From positions 1-60,228 of the forward strand of contig CAJQSC010000013.1 in NCBI GenBank assembly GCA_905612465.1: a stretch of 60,228 bases of DNA, read 5' to 3'. The notes under the pieces are model-generated. The model did not search any database. It was not told the origin of the DNA and was given only the letters and a program-made list of their open reading frames with translations. The DNA is from an uncultured Candidatus Pelagibacter sp. (GTDB lineage Bacteria > Pseudomonadota > Alphaproteobacteria > Pelagibacterales > Pelagibacteraceae). Numbering within the stretch: position 1 is the first letter of the stretch; the number at the start of each line of letters is the position of its first letter. Positions 1 through 9,052 of this stretch are shown piece by piece. Both the position numbers and the translations under genes were made by a program.

Positions 1-427
1 ATGGTGTACCATCATCTTTAGTCATTTCCTGAAACTCTACAAGAATATTTCCTTTAAAATATTTATATTGAATTTCATTTTTAATGAATAGATCTCTTAT
101 TTTTTTACCTTTATTAATTACATCAGGTTCATACACTTTACTCCAATAAACAGTAACATCATCTTTCTTTTTTAAATTTGAAAATATTTCCAGTTCATCA
201 CCTAATTGAACTTCTAATGTAATATTTAACTTTTTTAAATCCAGATTAAAATTTTCTAAAGCTTTAGAGATCCACCATTTTTGAGCTTCTCTTTTTTTAT
301 CAAAATTTTTTGGGTTATAAATATAAAGAACATTTACAAACTCGTGACTTTGAGTAGCGGTAGCCAATGCTTCATTGTCTTCAATTCTAAAATCCTCTCT
401 TATCCAAACAATTGCTTTTTTTGTCAT
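1..427 (-). CDS. phrB: Deoxyribodipyrimidine photolyase, N-terminal part (truncated by window edge)
   Basis: Not in the ORF track. Reverse-strand reading from ATG at 427-425 gives MTKKAIVWIREDFRIEDNEALATATQSHEFVNVLYIYNPKNFDKKREAQKWWISKALENFNLDLKKLNITLEVQLGD..., open to the window edge; typical photolyase N-terminal domain. Confidence 0.85.
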   Translation of the reverse strand, partial: MTKKAIVWIREDFRIEDNEALATATQSHEFVNVLYIYNPKNFDKKREAQKWWISKALENFNLDLKKLNITLEVQLGDELEIFSNLKKKDDVTVYWSKVYEPDVINKGKKIRDLFIKNEIQYKYFKGNILVEFQEMTKDDGTP

Positions 428-433
428 ATTTAC

Positions 434-1576
434 TTAGATTTTTTGCAATCCATCACTCAGTAGTTTTTGGTACATTGCATTATCAGTTAAACCTTCACAA
501 CCAAATAAAAGTACATTTGATTGTTCATTTAAACCTAGTTTATCTAAGTATTCTTTATTGTTAAATGAGCCTATTAACGCAATTATACCTGGTACAGCAC
601 ATTCTCCACCTATTATCTTTTCATTGGATAAGCGCTTTTCTGCTAGTAGTGCAACTGCAGTTGAAATTGCTTCATCAGGTACAGTTAAGCAGTAGTTAGC
701 AGAATTTTTTAAAATTTCCCATGCAATACTTGATACATCTCCACAAGACATTCCACCCATTATCGTTTCTTTTTTTATATCAACAGTTGTGGGTTTATTA
801 TTTTTAATGCTTTGAAATACGCAGTCTGCATTTTCTGGTTCAACAACAATAAACTTAGGAATATTTTTTGACAACTTTGCAAAGCCAGCAATCATTGCCG
901 CAGCCATTCCCCCAACACCTGCCTGAAGAAATACATGTGTTATTGAATTTGAGTTTATTTCATCCATAATCTCTTTGACCATTATAGTGTACCCAGCCAT
1001 AATCAATTTTGGTATTTCTTTGTAACCTTCCCAAGACACATCTTGTACAATTTCCCAATTATTTAAATTAGATTGTTTGATACATTCCTTTAATGAATTG
1101 TCATAATTCCCTTTAACTCTAATCACCTCAGCATCAAGATTACGCATAGCTTCAGCTCTAGACTCACTAACAAATTCACTTATAAATATTTTACAATTTA
1201 ATCCTAGTCTTTGCGCGCCCCATGCAACTGATCTACCATGATTTCCTGCTGTAGCTGTCGAAACTGTTATATTCTTCTTTTCACTTGCAATTTTGTAAAC
1301 TGCAAATGCCCCACCTAATGCTTTAAATGACTTAAGATCAAATCTTTTATCTTCATCTTTGTAGTAAATATTTTTGAATTTTAATTCATCATTTAATTTG
1401 TTTAATTTAATGAGTGGAGTGGGGGCATAATTATCCCAGCTAGATATAGTCAATATTGCTTCATCAATAAATTTTTCTGGTAATTGAGTGAATATATTTT
1501 CTTTATTAAAGTTATACGCTTTATTTTCTAAAAAAGATGTAATTGACCAAGGATTGTTTTTTATAATAGTTTTCAT
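434..1576 (-). CDS. PLP-dependent diaminopropionate ammonia-lyase-like enzyme
   Basis: 380 aa; DLKSFKALGGAFAVY PLP-Lys region, TATAGNHGRSVAWGAQRLG, GGECAVPG; threonine-dehydratase fold, DpaL/YgeX-like. Confidence 0.8.
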   Translation of the reverse strand: MKTIIKNNPWSITSFLENKAYNFNKENIFTQLPEKFIDEAILTISSWDNYAPTPLIKLNKLNDELKFKNIYYKDEDKRFDLKSFKALGGAFAVYKIASEKKNITVSTATAGNHGRSVAWGAQRLGLNCKIFISEFVSESRAEAMRNLDAEVIRVKGNYDNSLKECIKQSNLNNWEIVQDVSWEGYKEIPKLIMAGYTIMVKEIMDEINSNSITHVFLQAGVGGMAAAMIAGFAKLSKNIPKFIVVEPENADCVFQSIKNNKPTTVDIKKETIMGGMSCGDVSSIAWEILKNSANYCLTVPDEAISTAVALLAEKRLSNEKIIGGECAVPGIIALIGSFNNKEYLDKLGLNEQSNVLLFGCEGLTDNAMYQKLLSDGLQKI

Positions 1577-1657
1577 TTAAATTAAATTTTAATGTGTAAT
1601 TTTCTATGTTTAAACATTAATAACATTTATTTCAAATGCTGTCTTAGTTTTTTGATA

Positions 1658-1810
1658 TTATTTTAGAAATGAAAAAATTGCTTCTTTGTAGTAAATTAAA
1701 TTAACACAAATTATTATTATTATGGCTGCAATAACACCATATTTAGCTTTTGGAAATAATACACCTATCATCTTGCTTGGTCTCTGATCTTCGTTGTTAT
1801 TTTCAGTCAT
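1658..1810 (-). CDS. Small single-TM membrane protein (start revised to internal ATG)
   Basis: MTENNNEDQRPSKMIGVLFPKAKYGVIAAIIIIICVNLIYYKEAIFSFLK. The track's upstream start overlaps a hairpin/T-tract, so ATG at 1810 is preferred. Confidence 0.55.
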   Translation of the reverse strand: MTENNNEDQRPSKMIGVLFPKAKYGVIAAIIIIICVNLIYYKEAIFSFLK

Positions 1811-1824
1811 ATTAAATTTTTCTA

Positions 1825-1856
1825 TAAAAAAGGGCGCCACAATTTAAGTAGCGCCC
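1825..1856 (-). terminator. Rho-independent terminator after amt/74-aa operon
   Basis: Minus strand GGGCGC-TACTTAAATTGTG-GCGCCC followed by TTTTTT. Confidence 0.75.
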
Positions 1857-1871
1857 AAAGTTTATTTTATA

Positions 1872-2096
1872 TTACCAGTCAGTAATATTGCTTTTATGAT
1901 CATTTGCACCATGTCTTTTCCTAGCTAATCTAGCAAGTTTTTCACTTTCAGATCTAGCAGTCAAAACATGCCAGCCAATCCAGAAAACTACACCAATAAT
2001 AACTAGTAAAGTTTCACTAGATCCTGCTCCCGGATAAACTGCCCCGACAACTTCCTCAGCGCTTAAATGATCTATCCAGTTTGTTACTGTAGCCAT
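1872..2096 (-). CDS. Small membrane protein adjacent to amt
   Basis: 74 aa, one hydrophobic segment (ETLLVIIGVVFWIGWHVL), 12 bp after amt on the same strand. Confidence 0.7.
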   Translation of the reverse strand: MATVTNWIDHLSAEEVVGAVYPGAGSSETLLVIIGVVFWIGWHVLTARSESEKLARLARKRHGANDHKSNITDW

Positions 2097-2108
2097 ATAT
2101 TTCCTCCT

Positions 2109-3509
2109 TTACCTAGTTGAAGAGGCGACGGCTTTTTCAGCTTCTCTATCGTCCTCCATTATTTCATAGTCTAGTCCAGCTATCTCAACATCACGTGGTA
2201 TTCTTAATTTACCAAATGCGTTAAGTATTCTAGCAATGACATAACCTGGTAGCATTCCAAGAACTCCGAACATTATAATTGCTCCAAGGAATTGCCCCAG
2301 TGGATTGATTGATGCATAAGTTGATCCGTCCCACATAGCTCCAACACTGTATCCAGATGAAGGATAGCCATTTAAAACAAATCCACAAATTATAAGTCCA
2401 GCGACTCCAGCATAACCATGTACCGCTACTGCACCAACTGCATCATCAATTTTGAACTTACGTTCAACCCAGTAATGCATTTTGTATGCAATAACTACAC
2501 CGATCGCACCAATAAGCATTGCTTGTATCGGGTGATACAAATCATTACCTGCAGATGCACAGATGATACCAGCCAGTCCACTTGAGTAAGTCCAGAAAGG
2601 ATCACCTTTGGCGACCACGTATCCAGCCAATAATCCACCTGATAATGACATCAAGAAGTTATAGGTTATTCCACTCAGTGTGGTTGGGGTTACATATATG
2701 TTTGTTGCTGTCCAGTACGTTACACCTTCCATTCCATACTCGGGTCCAAGATCAAATATCGGTATATTACATGCCGCATAAAATCCCCAGAAACCAGTAT
2801 AGATTAAAAATAATCCAACAGTTACTAGCCATGGGTTTCTTGGTCCTATATTTCTTGGCTCACCACTTGATGAGAATTTTCCAATTCTAGGTCCTAAAAC
2901 GATTAGAACACCTAAAGCAAATCCACCCGCAATTGCGTGAATTACTCCTGATGCATAAGCGTCATGATATCCTAAAATTTTGAGCATCCATCCATCAAAG
3001 TGCCATCCCCAAGCAGCATCAATTACCCAGAAAAATGAACCTATTGCAATTGCTAAAATACCAAATGCAAAAGTTGTAATTCTTTCAATGATTGCTCCAG
3101 AAACAATTGAAGCAGCTGTCCATGAAAATAGTAAGAATGCAGCCCAGAATACTCCACTTATATGGTCACCTAAGTTTACCGCCATAAATTCAGAGTTAGC
3201 TAAATACCATTTTGCACTAAAAGTACTTTCGTCAGTAATTAACGCAGCACTCTCATTCATTATTGATGGAGCTATTCCCGGTCCTGTTGGGAATGCCCAG
3301 TAAATCCACCAACCAAAGAAAAACCATGTTACCGTTACTAGCGGTATTACCATAGTGTTTTTCATTAAAGTGTGTTGATGATGTTTATAACGCGAGGCTC
3401 CAACTTCATACATACAGAACCCGACGTGAATTAAGAACATCAGTACTACAGTTACCCAGTAGTAAAACTCTGTAAATATGACTGTAAGAGCACCTAATTG
3501 ATCAGTCAT
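2109..3509 (-). CDS. amt: Ammonium (possibly methylammonium) transporter, Amt family
   Basis: 466 aa polytopic; DDAVGAVAVHGYAGVAG motif; SD AAGGAGAGAG upstream. Confidence 0.92.
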   Translation of the reverse strand: MTDQLGALTVIFTEFYYWVTVVLMFLIHVGFCMYEVGASRYKHHQHTLMKNTMVIPLVTVTWFFFGWWIYWAFPTGPGIAPSIMNESAALITDESTFSAKWYLANSEFMAVNLGDHISGVFWAAFLLFSWTAASIVSGAIIERITTFAFGILAIAIGSFFWVIDAAWGWHFDGWMLKILGYHDAYASGVIHAIAGGFALGVLIVLGPRIGKFSSSGEPRNIGPRNPWLVTVGLFLIYTGFWGFYAACNIPIFDLGPEYGMEGVTYWTATNIYVTPTTLSGITYNFLMSLSGGLLAGYVVAKGDPFWTYSSGLAGIICASAGNDLYHPIQAMLIGAIGVVIAYKMHYWVERKFKIDDAVGAVAVHGYAGVAGLIICGFVLNGYPSSGYSVGAMWDGSTYASINPLGQFLGAIIMFGVLGMLPGYVIARILNAFGKLRIPRDVEIAGLDYEIMEDDREAEKAVASSTR

Positions 3510-3634
3510 AATCTCTCTCCTTATTAGTTTAGGAAAGCTTATGAAATTTTTAGGGGTGTGACAAACTAAACAGTGCTAAAATAAACTAGCAATGACGCTA
3601 GATTATAAAAGATAATCAACCTTTGATTGACGGG

Positions 3635-4042
3635 TTAAAATTTAAGATAAGCTTTTTTCAAATCAACAAGAGGGTGCTTTGGAGACATTTGGAACTTAAC
3701 TAAAAGTTCTCTTGCAATCATATCTCTATCTTGTTGGTTGTTTGGTAATTTAATTGATTTTGGAATAGTTACCCAACCATTTGCATTTCTACAAAACACT
3801 GCAGGTCTATCTTCTTCATAACCCATATGAACATCTTCTAACCAGTTAAGATCATCCCACCCCATAGCTTCTACATATTTTTTTAAGAATGGAGTAATCT
3901 TTTTATAATCAGGCAATAAGTTAACATCATATCTATATCCGATATGTTGACCAATTAGCTTCTCTCTAGCAGTCTCTTTAAAAGTACCTAATTTAAGTTT
4001 TTTTTCTTTTTTAACTTTTGCTTTTACTTTTTTTTTAACCAT
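3635..4042 (-). CDS. Conserved hypothetical, last gene of mgs operon
   Basis: 135 aa, 9 bp after mgsC; Lys-rich N-terminus. Confidence 0.8.
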   Translation of the reverse strand: MVKKKVKAKVKKEKKLKLGTFKETAREKLIGQHIGYRYDVNLLPDYKKITPFLKKYVEAMGWDDLNWLEDVHMGYEEDRPAVFCRNANGWVTIPKSIKLPNNQQDRDMIARELLVKFQMSPKHPLVDLKKAYLKF

Positions 4043-4051
4043 TTTTGATCC

Positions 4052-5476
4052 TTATATTTTATGATAATTATCAACACCAACAGTATAGTTAGTCCCAGTC
4101 ATTGGAACTTTTGCTAATGCAGATGCTTCCATTGTTAACGCAGCTAAATCTTCAGGCTCTAAAGAGTGAATATTAGTTTTACCACAAGCTCTTGCTAAAA
4201 GTTGAGCTTCTAATGTCATTGCATGTAAATAATTATAAACTCTTAATGCAGCATCATCAGGATTTAATCTAGCTCTTAATTTAGGGTCTTGTGTTGCAAC
4301 ACCAACTGGACAACGTCCAGTATGGCAGTGATAACAATCACCAGCTTTAACACCCATTTCTTTTTCAAAGTTTGCTTCTGGAATATCTTTATTACAGTTT
4401 AAAGCTATTAAAGCACCAGTTCCAATTGCTATTGCATCAGCACCAAGCGCTAATGCTTTTGCCATATCTGCACCATCTCTAACTCCACCTGCATAAATTA
4501 AAGTTACTTGACCAGTTTTACCAACATCATCAATAGCTCTTCTTGCTTCTCTGATTGCAGCAATACCAGGAATACCAGTATTTGCAGCAGCTATATGAGG
4601 ACCAGCTCCAGTCGAACCTTCCATCCCATCTAAAAAGATTGAGTCAGGGTTACATTTTGCAGCCATACGAACATCATCATAAACTTTCGATGCACCTAAT
4701 TTTAATTGAATGGGAACTTTATTTTTTGTTAACTGTCTTAACTCTTCAACTTTTAGAGCTAAATCATCTGGACCTAACCAGTCAGGGTGTCTTGCTGGAG
4801 ATCTTTGATCAATACCAGAGGGTAGGGATCTCATTTCCGCAACTTGGTCAGTAACTTTTTGACCCATTAAATGTCCACCCATTCCAACTTTTTGTCCTTG
4901 TCCAATAAACACTTCAATCGCATCAGCAAGTTGAGCATGATGAGGATTAAAACCATATCTTGATTGAATACATTGGTAATACCATTTTTCAGAATATCTT
5001 CTTTCATCTGGAATCATTCCACCCTCACCAGAACATGTAGCGCTCCCAGCCATTGTTGCTCCTCTTGCTAAAGCAGTTTTTGCCTCATAGGAAAGTGCAC
5101 CAAAACTCATACCTGTAACATATACTGGTATATCTAACTCAATTGGGTTTTCACAATTTGGTCCAATTACAGTTTTTGTTTCACATTTTTCTCTGTAACC
5201 TTCGATTACAAATCTTGTAAGAGTACCTGGTAAGAAAACCAAGTCATCAAATGTTGGAATTTTTTTCATTAAAGCCATTCCACGCATTCTGTATCTTCCA
5301 AGCTGAGCCTTAATATGAATGTCATCTATGACTTCAGGAGTAAAAATAGCATTGTGACCTAATAAACTTTTATTTCTTTTTCCTTCTTCATGTAAGTGAA
5401 CATCAGCTTTTCCACCAACATTACCGCTTACTTTTTTTAATTTTTTTTCATTTTTTTTATTTTTCTTTTTAGCCAT
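4052..5476 (-). CDS. mgsC: Glutamate synthase-like FMN/Fe-S subunit; N-methylglutamate synthase subunit C
   Basis: 474 aa; GltB central domain (PVYVTGMSFGALSYEAKTALARGA, GADAIAIGTGALIALNC, CYHCHTGRCPVGVATQDP); order A-B-C with gmaS. Confidence 0.85.
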   Translation of the reverse strand: MAKKKNKKNEKKLKKVSGNVGGKADVHLHEEGKRNKSLLGHNAIFTPEVIDDIHIKAQLGRYRMRGMALMKKIPTFDDLVFLPGTLTRFVIEGYREKCETKTVIGPNCENPIELDIPVYVTGMSFGALSYEAKTALARGATMAGSATCSGEGGMIPDERRYSEKWYYQCIQSRYGFNPHHAQLADAIEVFIGQGQKVGMGGHLMGQKVTDQVAEMRSLPSGIDQRSPARHPDWLGPDDLALKVEELRQLTKNKVPIQLKLGASKVYDDVRMAAKCNPDSIFLDGMEGSTGAGPHIAAANTGIPGIAAIREARRAIDDVGKTGQVTLIYAGGVRDGADMAKALALGADAIAIGTGALIALNCNKDIPEANFEKEMGVKAGDCYHCHTGRCPVGVATQDPKLRARLNPDDAALRVYNYLHAMTLEAQLLARACGKTNIHSLEPEDLAALTMEASALAKVPMTGTNYTVGVDNYHKI

Positions 5477-6330
5477 TATATAGCTCCTTTCTTTTCATGA
5501 GGTTCTAGATTATCATAGTTCCAAAGTTTTTTCCCTGCGACTATTTTTGTCATTTTACTGACGTCAAATTTTTCACCAATCTCTGCAACTTTCAATTTTC
5601 TTTTTAACCACTCTTGGTCAGTATCAGTTAGATCAGCAGGAATTGCGTCACTTCCAAAAGAACCAATTTTACCACCAATAAATATTGTTCCATCATACAT
5701 AGAATCTCCTAAATTAATTCCAACATCACCTAGAATAATTATTCTTCCTCTTTGCATCATGAAACCTGTAAAAGCTCCAGCATCACCACCAACAATAATA
5801 GTTCCACCCTTCATATCGATACCAGTTCTAGCACCAACACTACCTTTACAAATTAAATCTCCACCTCTAATAGCTGCACCAAAGCAAGACCCAGCATTTT
5901 TTTCTATAACAACTTTGCCAGCCATCAGGTTTTCCGCACAAGACCAGCCAACTCTACCATTAATTCTTACAGTAGGTCCGTCACACGATCCCATACCAAA
6001 ATAGCCCAAACTTCCTTCAAAAATTAAGTTTAGTTTATTCAAAATACCAACACCCAAACTATGTTTACCCTGAGGGTTTTTAATAACAATTGTTCCATAA
6101 CCTTGGCTCATTAAATTATCAATTTCTTTATTAGCATCTGCAGCTGTCATTTCTTTAACATCAAGATCTATTCTTTTATTGAAATCAACATCATAAGTAC
6201 CAAAATAGTAAAAGCTTTCAGCCTCCGAAGGGTTAAAAAACTTTTGTTGTGTTCTTCCTGTTAGCACTTCAGAATGCATACCCATTGATTGGGATTTTGA
6301 TTTATTGTCTGTTGTTTTTATATTTGCCAT
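5476..6330 (-). CDS. mgsB: Glutamate synthase GXGXG domain protein; N-methylglutamate synthase subunit B
   Basis: 284 aa with GXGXG repeats (GRVGWSCAENLMAGKVVIEKNAGSCFGAAIRGG...); overlaps neighbouring genes. Confidence 0.85.
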   Translation of the reverse strand: MANIKTTDNKSKSQSMGMHSEVLTGRTQQKFFNPSEAESFYYFGTYDVDFNKRIDLDVKEMTAADANKEIDNLMSQGYGTIVIKNPQGKHSLGVGILNKLNLIFEGSLGYFGMGSCDGPTVRINGRVGWSCAENLMAGKVVIEKNAGSCFGAAIRGGDLICKGSVGARTGIDMKGGTIIVGGDAGAFTGFMMQRGRIIILGDVGINLGDSMYDGTIFIGGKIGSFGSDAIPADLTDTDQEWLKRKLKVAEIGEKFDVSKMTKIVAGKKLWNYDNLEPHEKKGAI

Positions 6331-7262
6331 ACTTTTACCTCTCCATCATACGGATCATATGTATCAATTTCTTGAGGAAGAATTGCTCTAATTGCAATTT
6401 CTTCAGATCCCATTGCTATTAAATTATCAGATTCGTAAAGAACTAATGGTTTTGCAGCCATAGTATCTTTTGCCATTCCTAATGAATCTTTGGTTGCAAC
6501 AAAGTAAGTAAATACCCCATCAAGACCAGTTAAAGAAGCTTTCATACCTTCTTCAAGTGTTGCTCCATCTCTTAATTTTTTTGCAAGATACACTGCGATT
6601 AATTCTGAATCACATTCAGACATAAATCTCATACCTTCATTTTCTAAAAGTCTTCTGTTATTCCAATAATTTGTTAATTGACCATTGTGAACTACAGATA
6701 CATCGCTAAATGGATATCCCCAAAAAGGGTGAGCTGACTTAATATCTACTCCAGATTCAGTAGCCATTCTTGCATGACCAATAGCATGTGTACCTACAAT
6801 TTTATCTAAATTGTATCTATCACAAACATCTTTAGCGTTACCCAAGTCTTTAATAACCTCTAAAGATTTTCCCATTGAAAGTATTTCAACTCCAGGAACA
6901 CTCTCAATTTTTCTAGAAAACTCCCTTAAGTCTTTTTCATCGTAACTAACTTCATATCTCAATGAGTAGGGAAGTATTCTCTCTTCTTTAATAATTTTTG
7001 CACCCATACCTAAGATATGTGCCTTAACTATTTTAATTCTTTCATCATAAACAGAGGTCTCCTCACTTACAGAGGAACTACCTTCACCAACATTTTCTCC
7101 AACCTTAAAACGCATGATAAAATTTTTCCCATCTGTATCTCCATAAAGTGCATAACCAGTAGAATCTTCTCCTCTATGCTTTAACGCCTGAAGCATCCCC
7201 TGCAATTGAGTTCCAATATTTACTGATTTATCTTTATATATTAATCCTGCTATTCCACACAT
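6318..7262 (-). CDS. mgsA: Class II glutamine amidotransferase; N-methylglutamate synthase subunit A
   Basis: 314 aa; MCGIAGLI N-terminal Cys nucleophile, GHARMAT, HPFWG, HNGQLTNYW. Confidence 0.87.
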   Translation of the reverse strand: MCGIAGLIYKDKSVNIGTQLQGMLQALKHRGEDSTGYALYGDTDGKNFIMRFKVGENVGEGSSSVSEETSVYDERIKIVKAHILGMGAKIIKEERILPYSLRYEVSYDEKDLREFSRKIESVPGVEILSMGKSLEVIKDLGNAKDVCDRYNLDKIVGTHAIGHARMATESGVDIKSAHPFWGYPFSDVSVVHNGQLTNYWNNRRLLENEGMRFMSECDSELIAVYLAKKLRDGATLEEGMKASLTGLDGVFTYFVATKDSLGMAKDTMAAKPLVLYESDNLIAMGSEEIAIRAILPQEIDTYDPYDGEVKVWQI

Positions 7263-7289
7263 ATATTCCCCTATCTATTATGTTAAAGA

Positions 7290-8759
7290 CTATGGTAGGC
7301 AGTCCAGATACGTATCTAGATCCCACTGAGTTGTTGCACCTAAGAATTTTTCCCATTCGTCGTTTTTATACCAATGGAAAACTGTATACATTTCATCTGG
7401 CATAGCTGATTTTATAACCTCATCTTCTGCTAAACGATTTAAAGCCTCACCAAGACTCATTGGTAATTTTTTAACTATTTTTCCAGCAGCTTGAGCTTCA
7501 TACATACTTCTAGACTCAGGCTTTCCTGGGTCAATATTATTTGTTATTCCATCATCAAAACATTTTAACAATCCTGAACCCATTAAATATGGATTGTGCA
7601 TTGAATCAACTGAACGATACTCAAATCTTCCTGGTGCAGATACTCTTAATCCACAAGTTCTATTTTGAAACCCCCAATCAGCATAAACAGGTGCCCAAAA
7701 TCCCGTATCCCACAATCTTCTGTATGAGTTTACAGTAGAAGAACCAATTGCAGTTAAAGCTCCTAAATGTTTCATTACTCCACCAATAGCTTTTAAACCA
7801 ATTTTACCTGGTAATTGAATATCTTTAGTGTCAGGCATAAAAGTATTTGTTCCACCTTCAACGTAAGTAAATACCTCATCCATTCCTGGTAGAGATTTAT
7901 GAGATAGTTTATTAACTTTATCTTTTCCACCTGTCCATAAAGACATGTTCGTATGACAACCACTTGCTGACACACCCATAAAAGGTTTTGTCATAAAACA
8001 AGCTATCAAATTAAACTCTCTAGCTACTTGGGCACAAATTTGTCTGTAAGTAGAAAGTCTATCTGCGTTTCTCAAAACATCATCGTACATCCAGTTTAAT
8101 TCTAATTGTCCTGGTGCATCCTCATGATCACCTTGAATCATATCAAAACCCATAGCTCTAGCGTATTTAAATACTTGCATGAAAACTGGTCTCAGAGATT
8201 CAAATTGATCTATATGATAGCAATAAGGCTTAGAATAACCTTTACCTGAAGGTGAACCATCTTCATTTTTAGTTAACCACATCATTTCCGGCTCAGTTCC
8301 AACTCTTAATTGGTAACCATGTTTCTTTTTAAATTCTTGAGCATGTATTCTTAAATTTCCACGACAATCTGAAGTTAAATGTGCACCTGGATTATCTCTT
8401 TCTTCTCTATTTCTAAAACAAGTAACAAATACTCTTGCAACTTTTTTATCCCAAGGAAGCTGACAAAAAGTTTCAGGATCAGGTATACCAACTAGCTCTT
8501 TTGCTTCTGGTCCATAACCAATATAATCTCCATGACGATCAACAAACAAGTTTGCTGTTGCTCCATAAACTAATTGAAAGCCTTTTTCACAAGTTCTTTC
8601 CCAGTGATCAGTAGGAATACCTTTTCCAACAACTCTTCCAGTTACAGAAATAAATTGAAAATAAATATACTCAACACCTAGTTCATTAATTTTAGCTCTA
8701 ACTTGCTTTACTAACTTGTCTCTTCCTGGTTGTGCAACGTGCTTGTCTAGATCAGTCAT
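7290..8759 (-). CDS. gmaS: Glutamine synthetase-family enzyme, probable gamma-glutamylmethylamide synthetase
   Basis: 489 aa GS fold (GTEPEMMWL, GDHEDAPGQLELNW, NSYRRL, CGLRVSAPGRFEYRSVD); upstream of mgsABC; SD GAGGGAGAG. Confidence 0.82.
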   Translation of the reverse strand: MTDLDKHVAQPGRDKLVKQVRAKINELGVEYIYFQFISVTGRVVGKGIPTDHWERTCEKGFQLVYGATANLFVDRHGDYIGYGPEAKELVGIPDPETFCQLPWDKKVARVFVTCFRNREERDNPGAHLTSDCRGNLRIHAQEFKKKHGYQLRVGTEPEMMWLTKNEDGSPSGKGYSKPYCYHIDQFESLRPVFMQVFKYARAMGFDMIQGDHEDAPGQLELNWMYDDVLRNADRLSTYRQICAQVAREFNLIACFMTKPFMGVSASGCHTNMSLWTGGKDKVNKLSHKSLPGMDEVFTYVEGGTNTFMPDTKDIQLPGKIGLKAIGGVMKHLGALTAIGSSTVNSYRRLWDTGFWAPVYADWGFQNRTCGLRVSAPGRFEYRSVDSMHNPYLMGSGLLKCFDDGITNNIDPGKPESRSMYEAQAAGKIVKKLPMSLGEALNRLAEDEVIKSAMPDEMYTVFHWYKNDEWEKFLGATTQWDLDTYLDCLP

Positions 8760-9052
8760 TATCTCTCCCTCTAATGAATTTTTATTTATCGAACCGTAAC
8801 TGAAAAATATATTAGTGTCTAGGCATCTTGATTATAATATATATATATAATTTTTATAACTACTATAGCTAATTACGTGTGTAAGTTGTGTGATCGTTTC
8901 TTTCAATGATGAGTAAGCTTTATTTTTAATTTTAAAAAAATTGTTTAAGAATTTTTGAATAAATTTATTGCTGATGAAGCAAATTTTATTAGAAAAATAT
9001 TTTTGAGTCGAATTAGTACTTTTATTGAAAATTTATTAATTAGGTTTTAGGC

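Noticed and set aside
2582-2890. 102-aa ORF antisense to amt
   Set aside because: Lies wholly inside a well-supported CDS on the opposite strand; low-complexity translation; no family resemblance.
3586-3601. CTAGC/GCTAG hairpin in the amt/135-aa spacer as a terminator
   Set aside because: Only a 5-bp stem with a poor T-tract; too weak to call.
4555-4854. 99-aa ORF antisense to mgsC
   Set aside because: Q/L-rich translation, typical shadow ORF of a conserved CDS.
8760-9052. 293-bp spacer upstream of gmaS as a riboswitch or sRNA
   Set aside because: Longest spacer inspected; only short weak stems and a TA-dinucleotide run; no glycine, SAM or other riboswitch core recognised. A covariance-model scan (Rfam) would decide.
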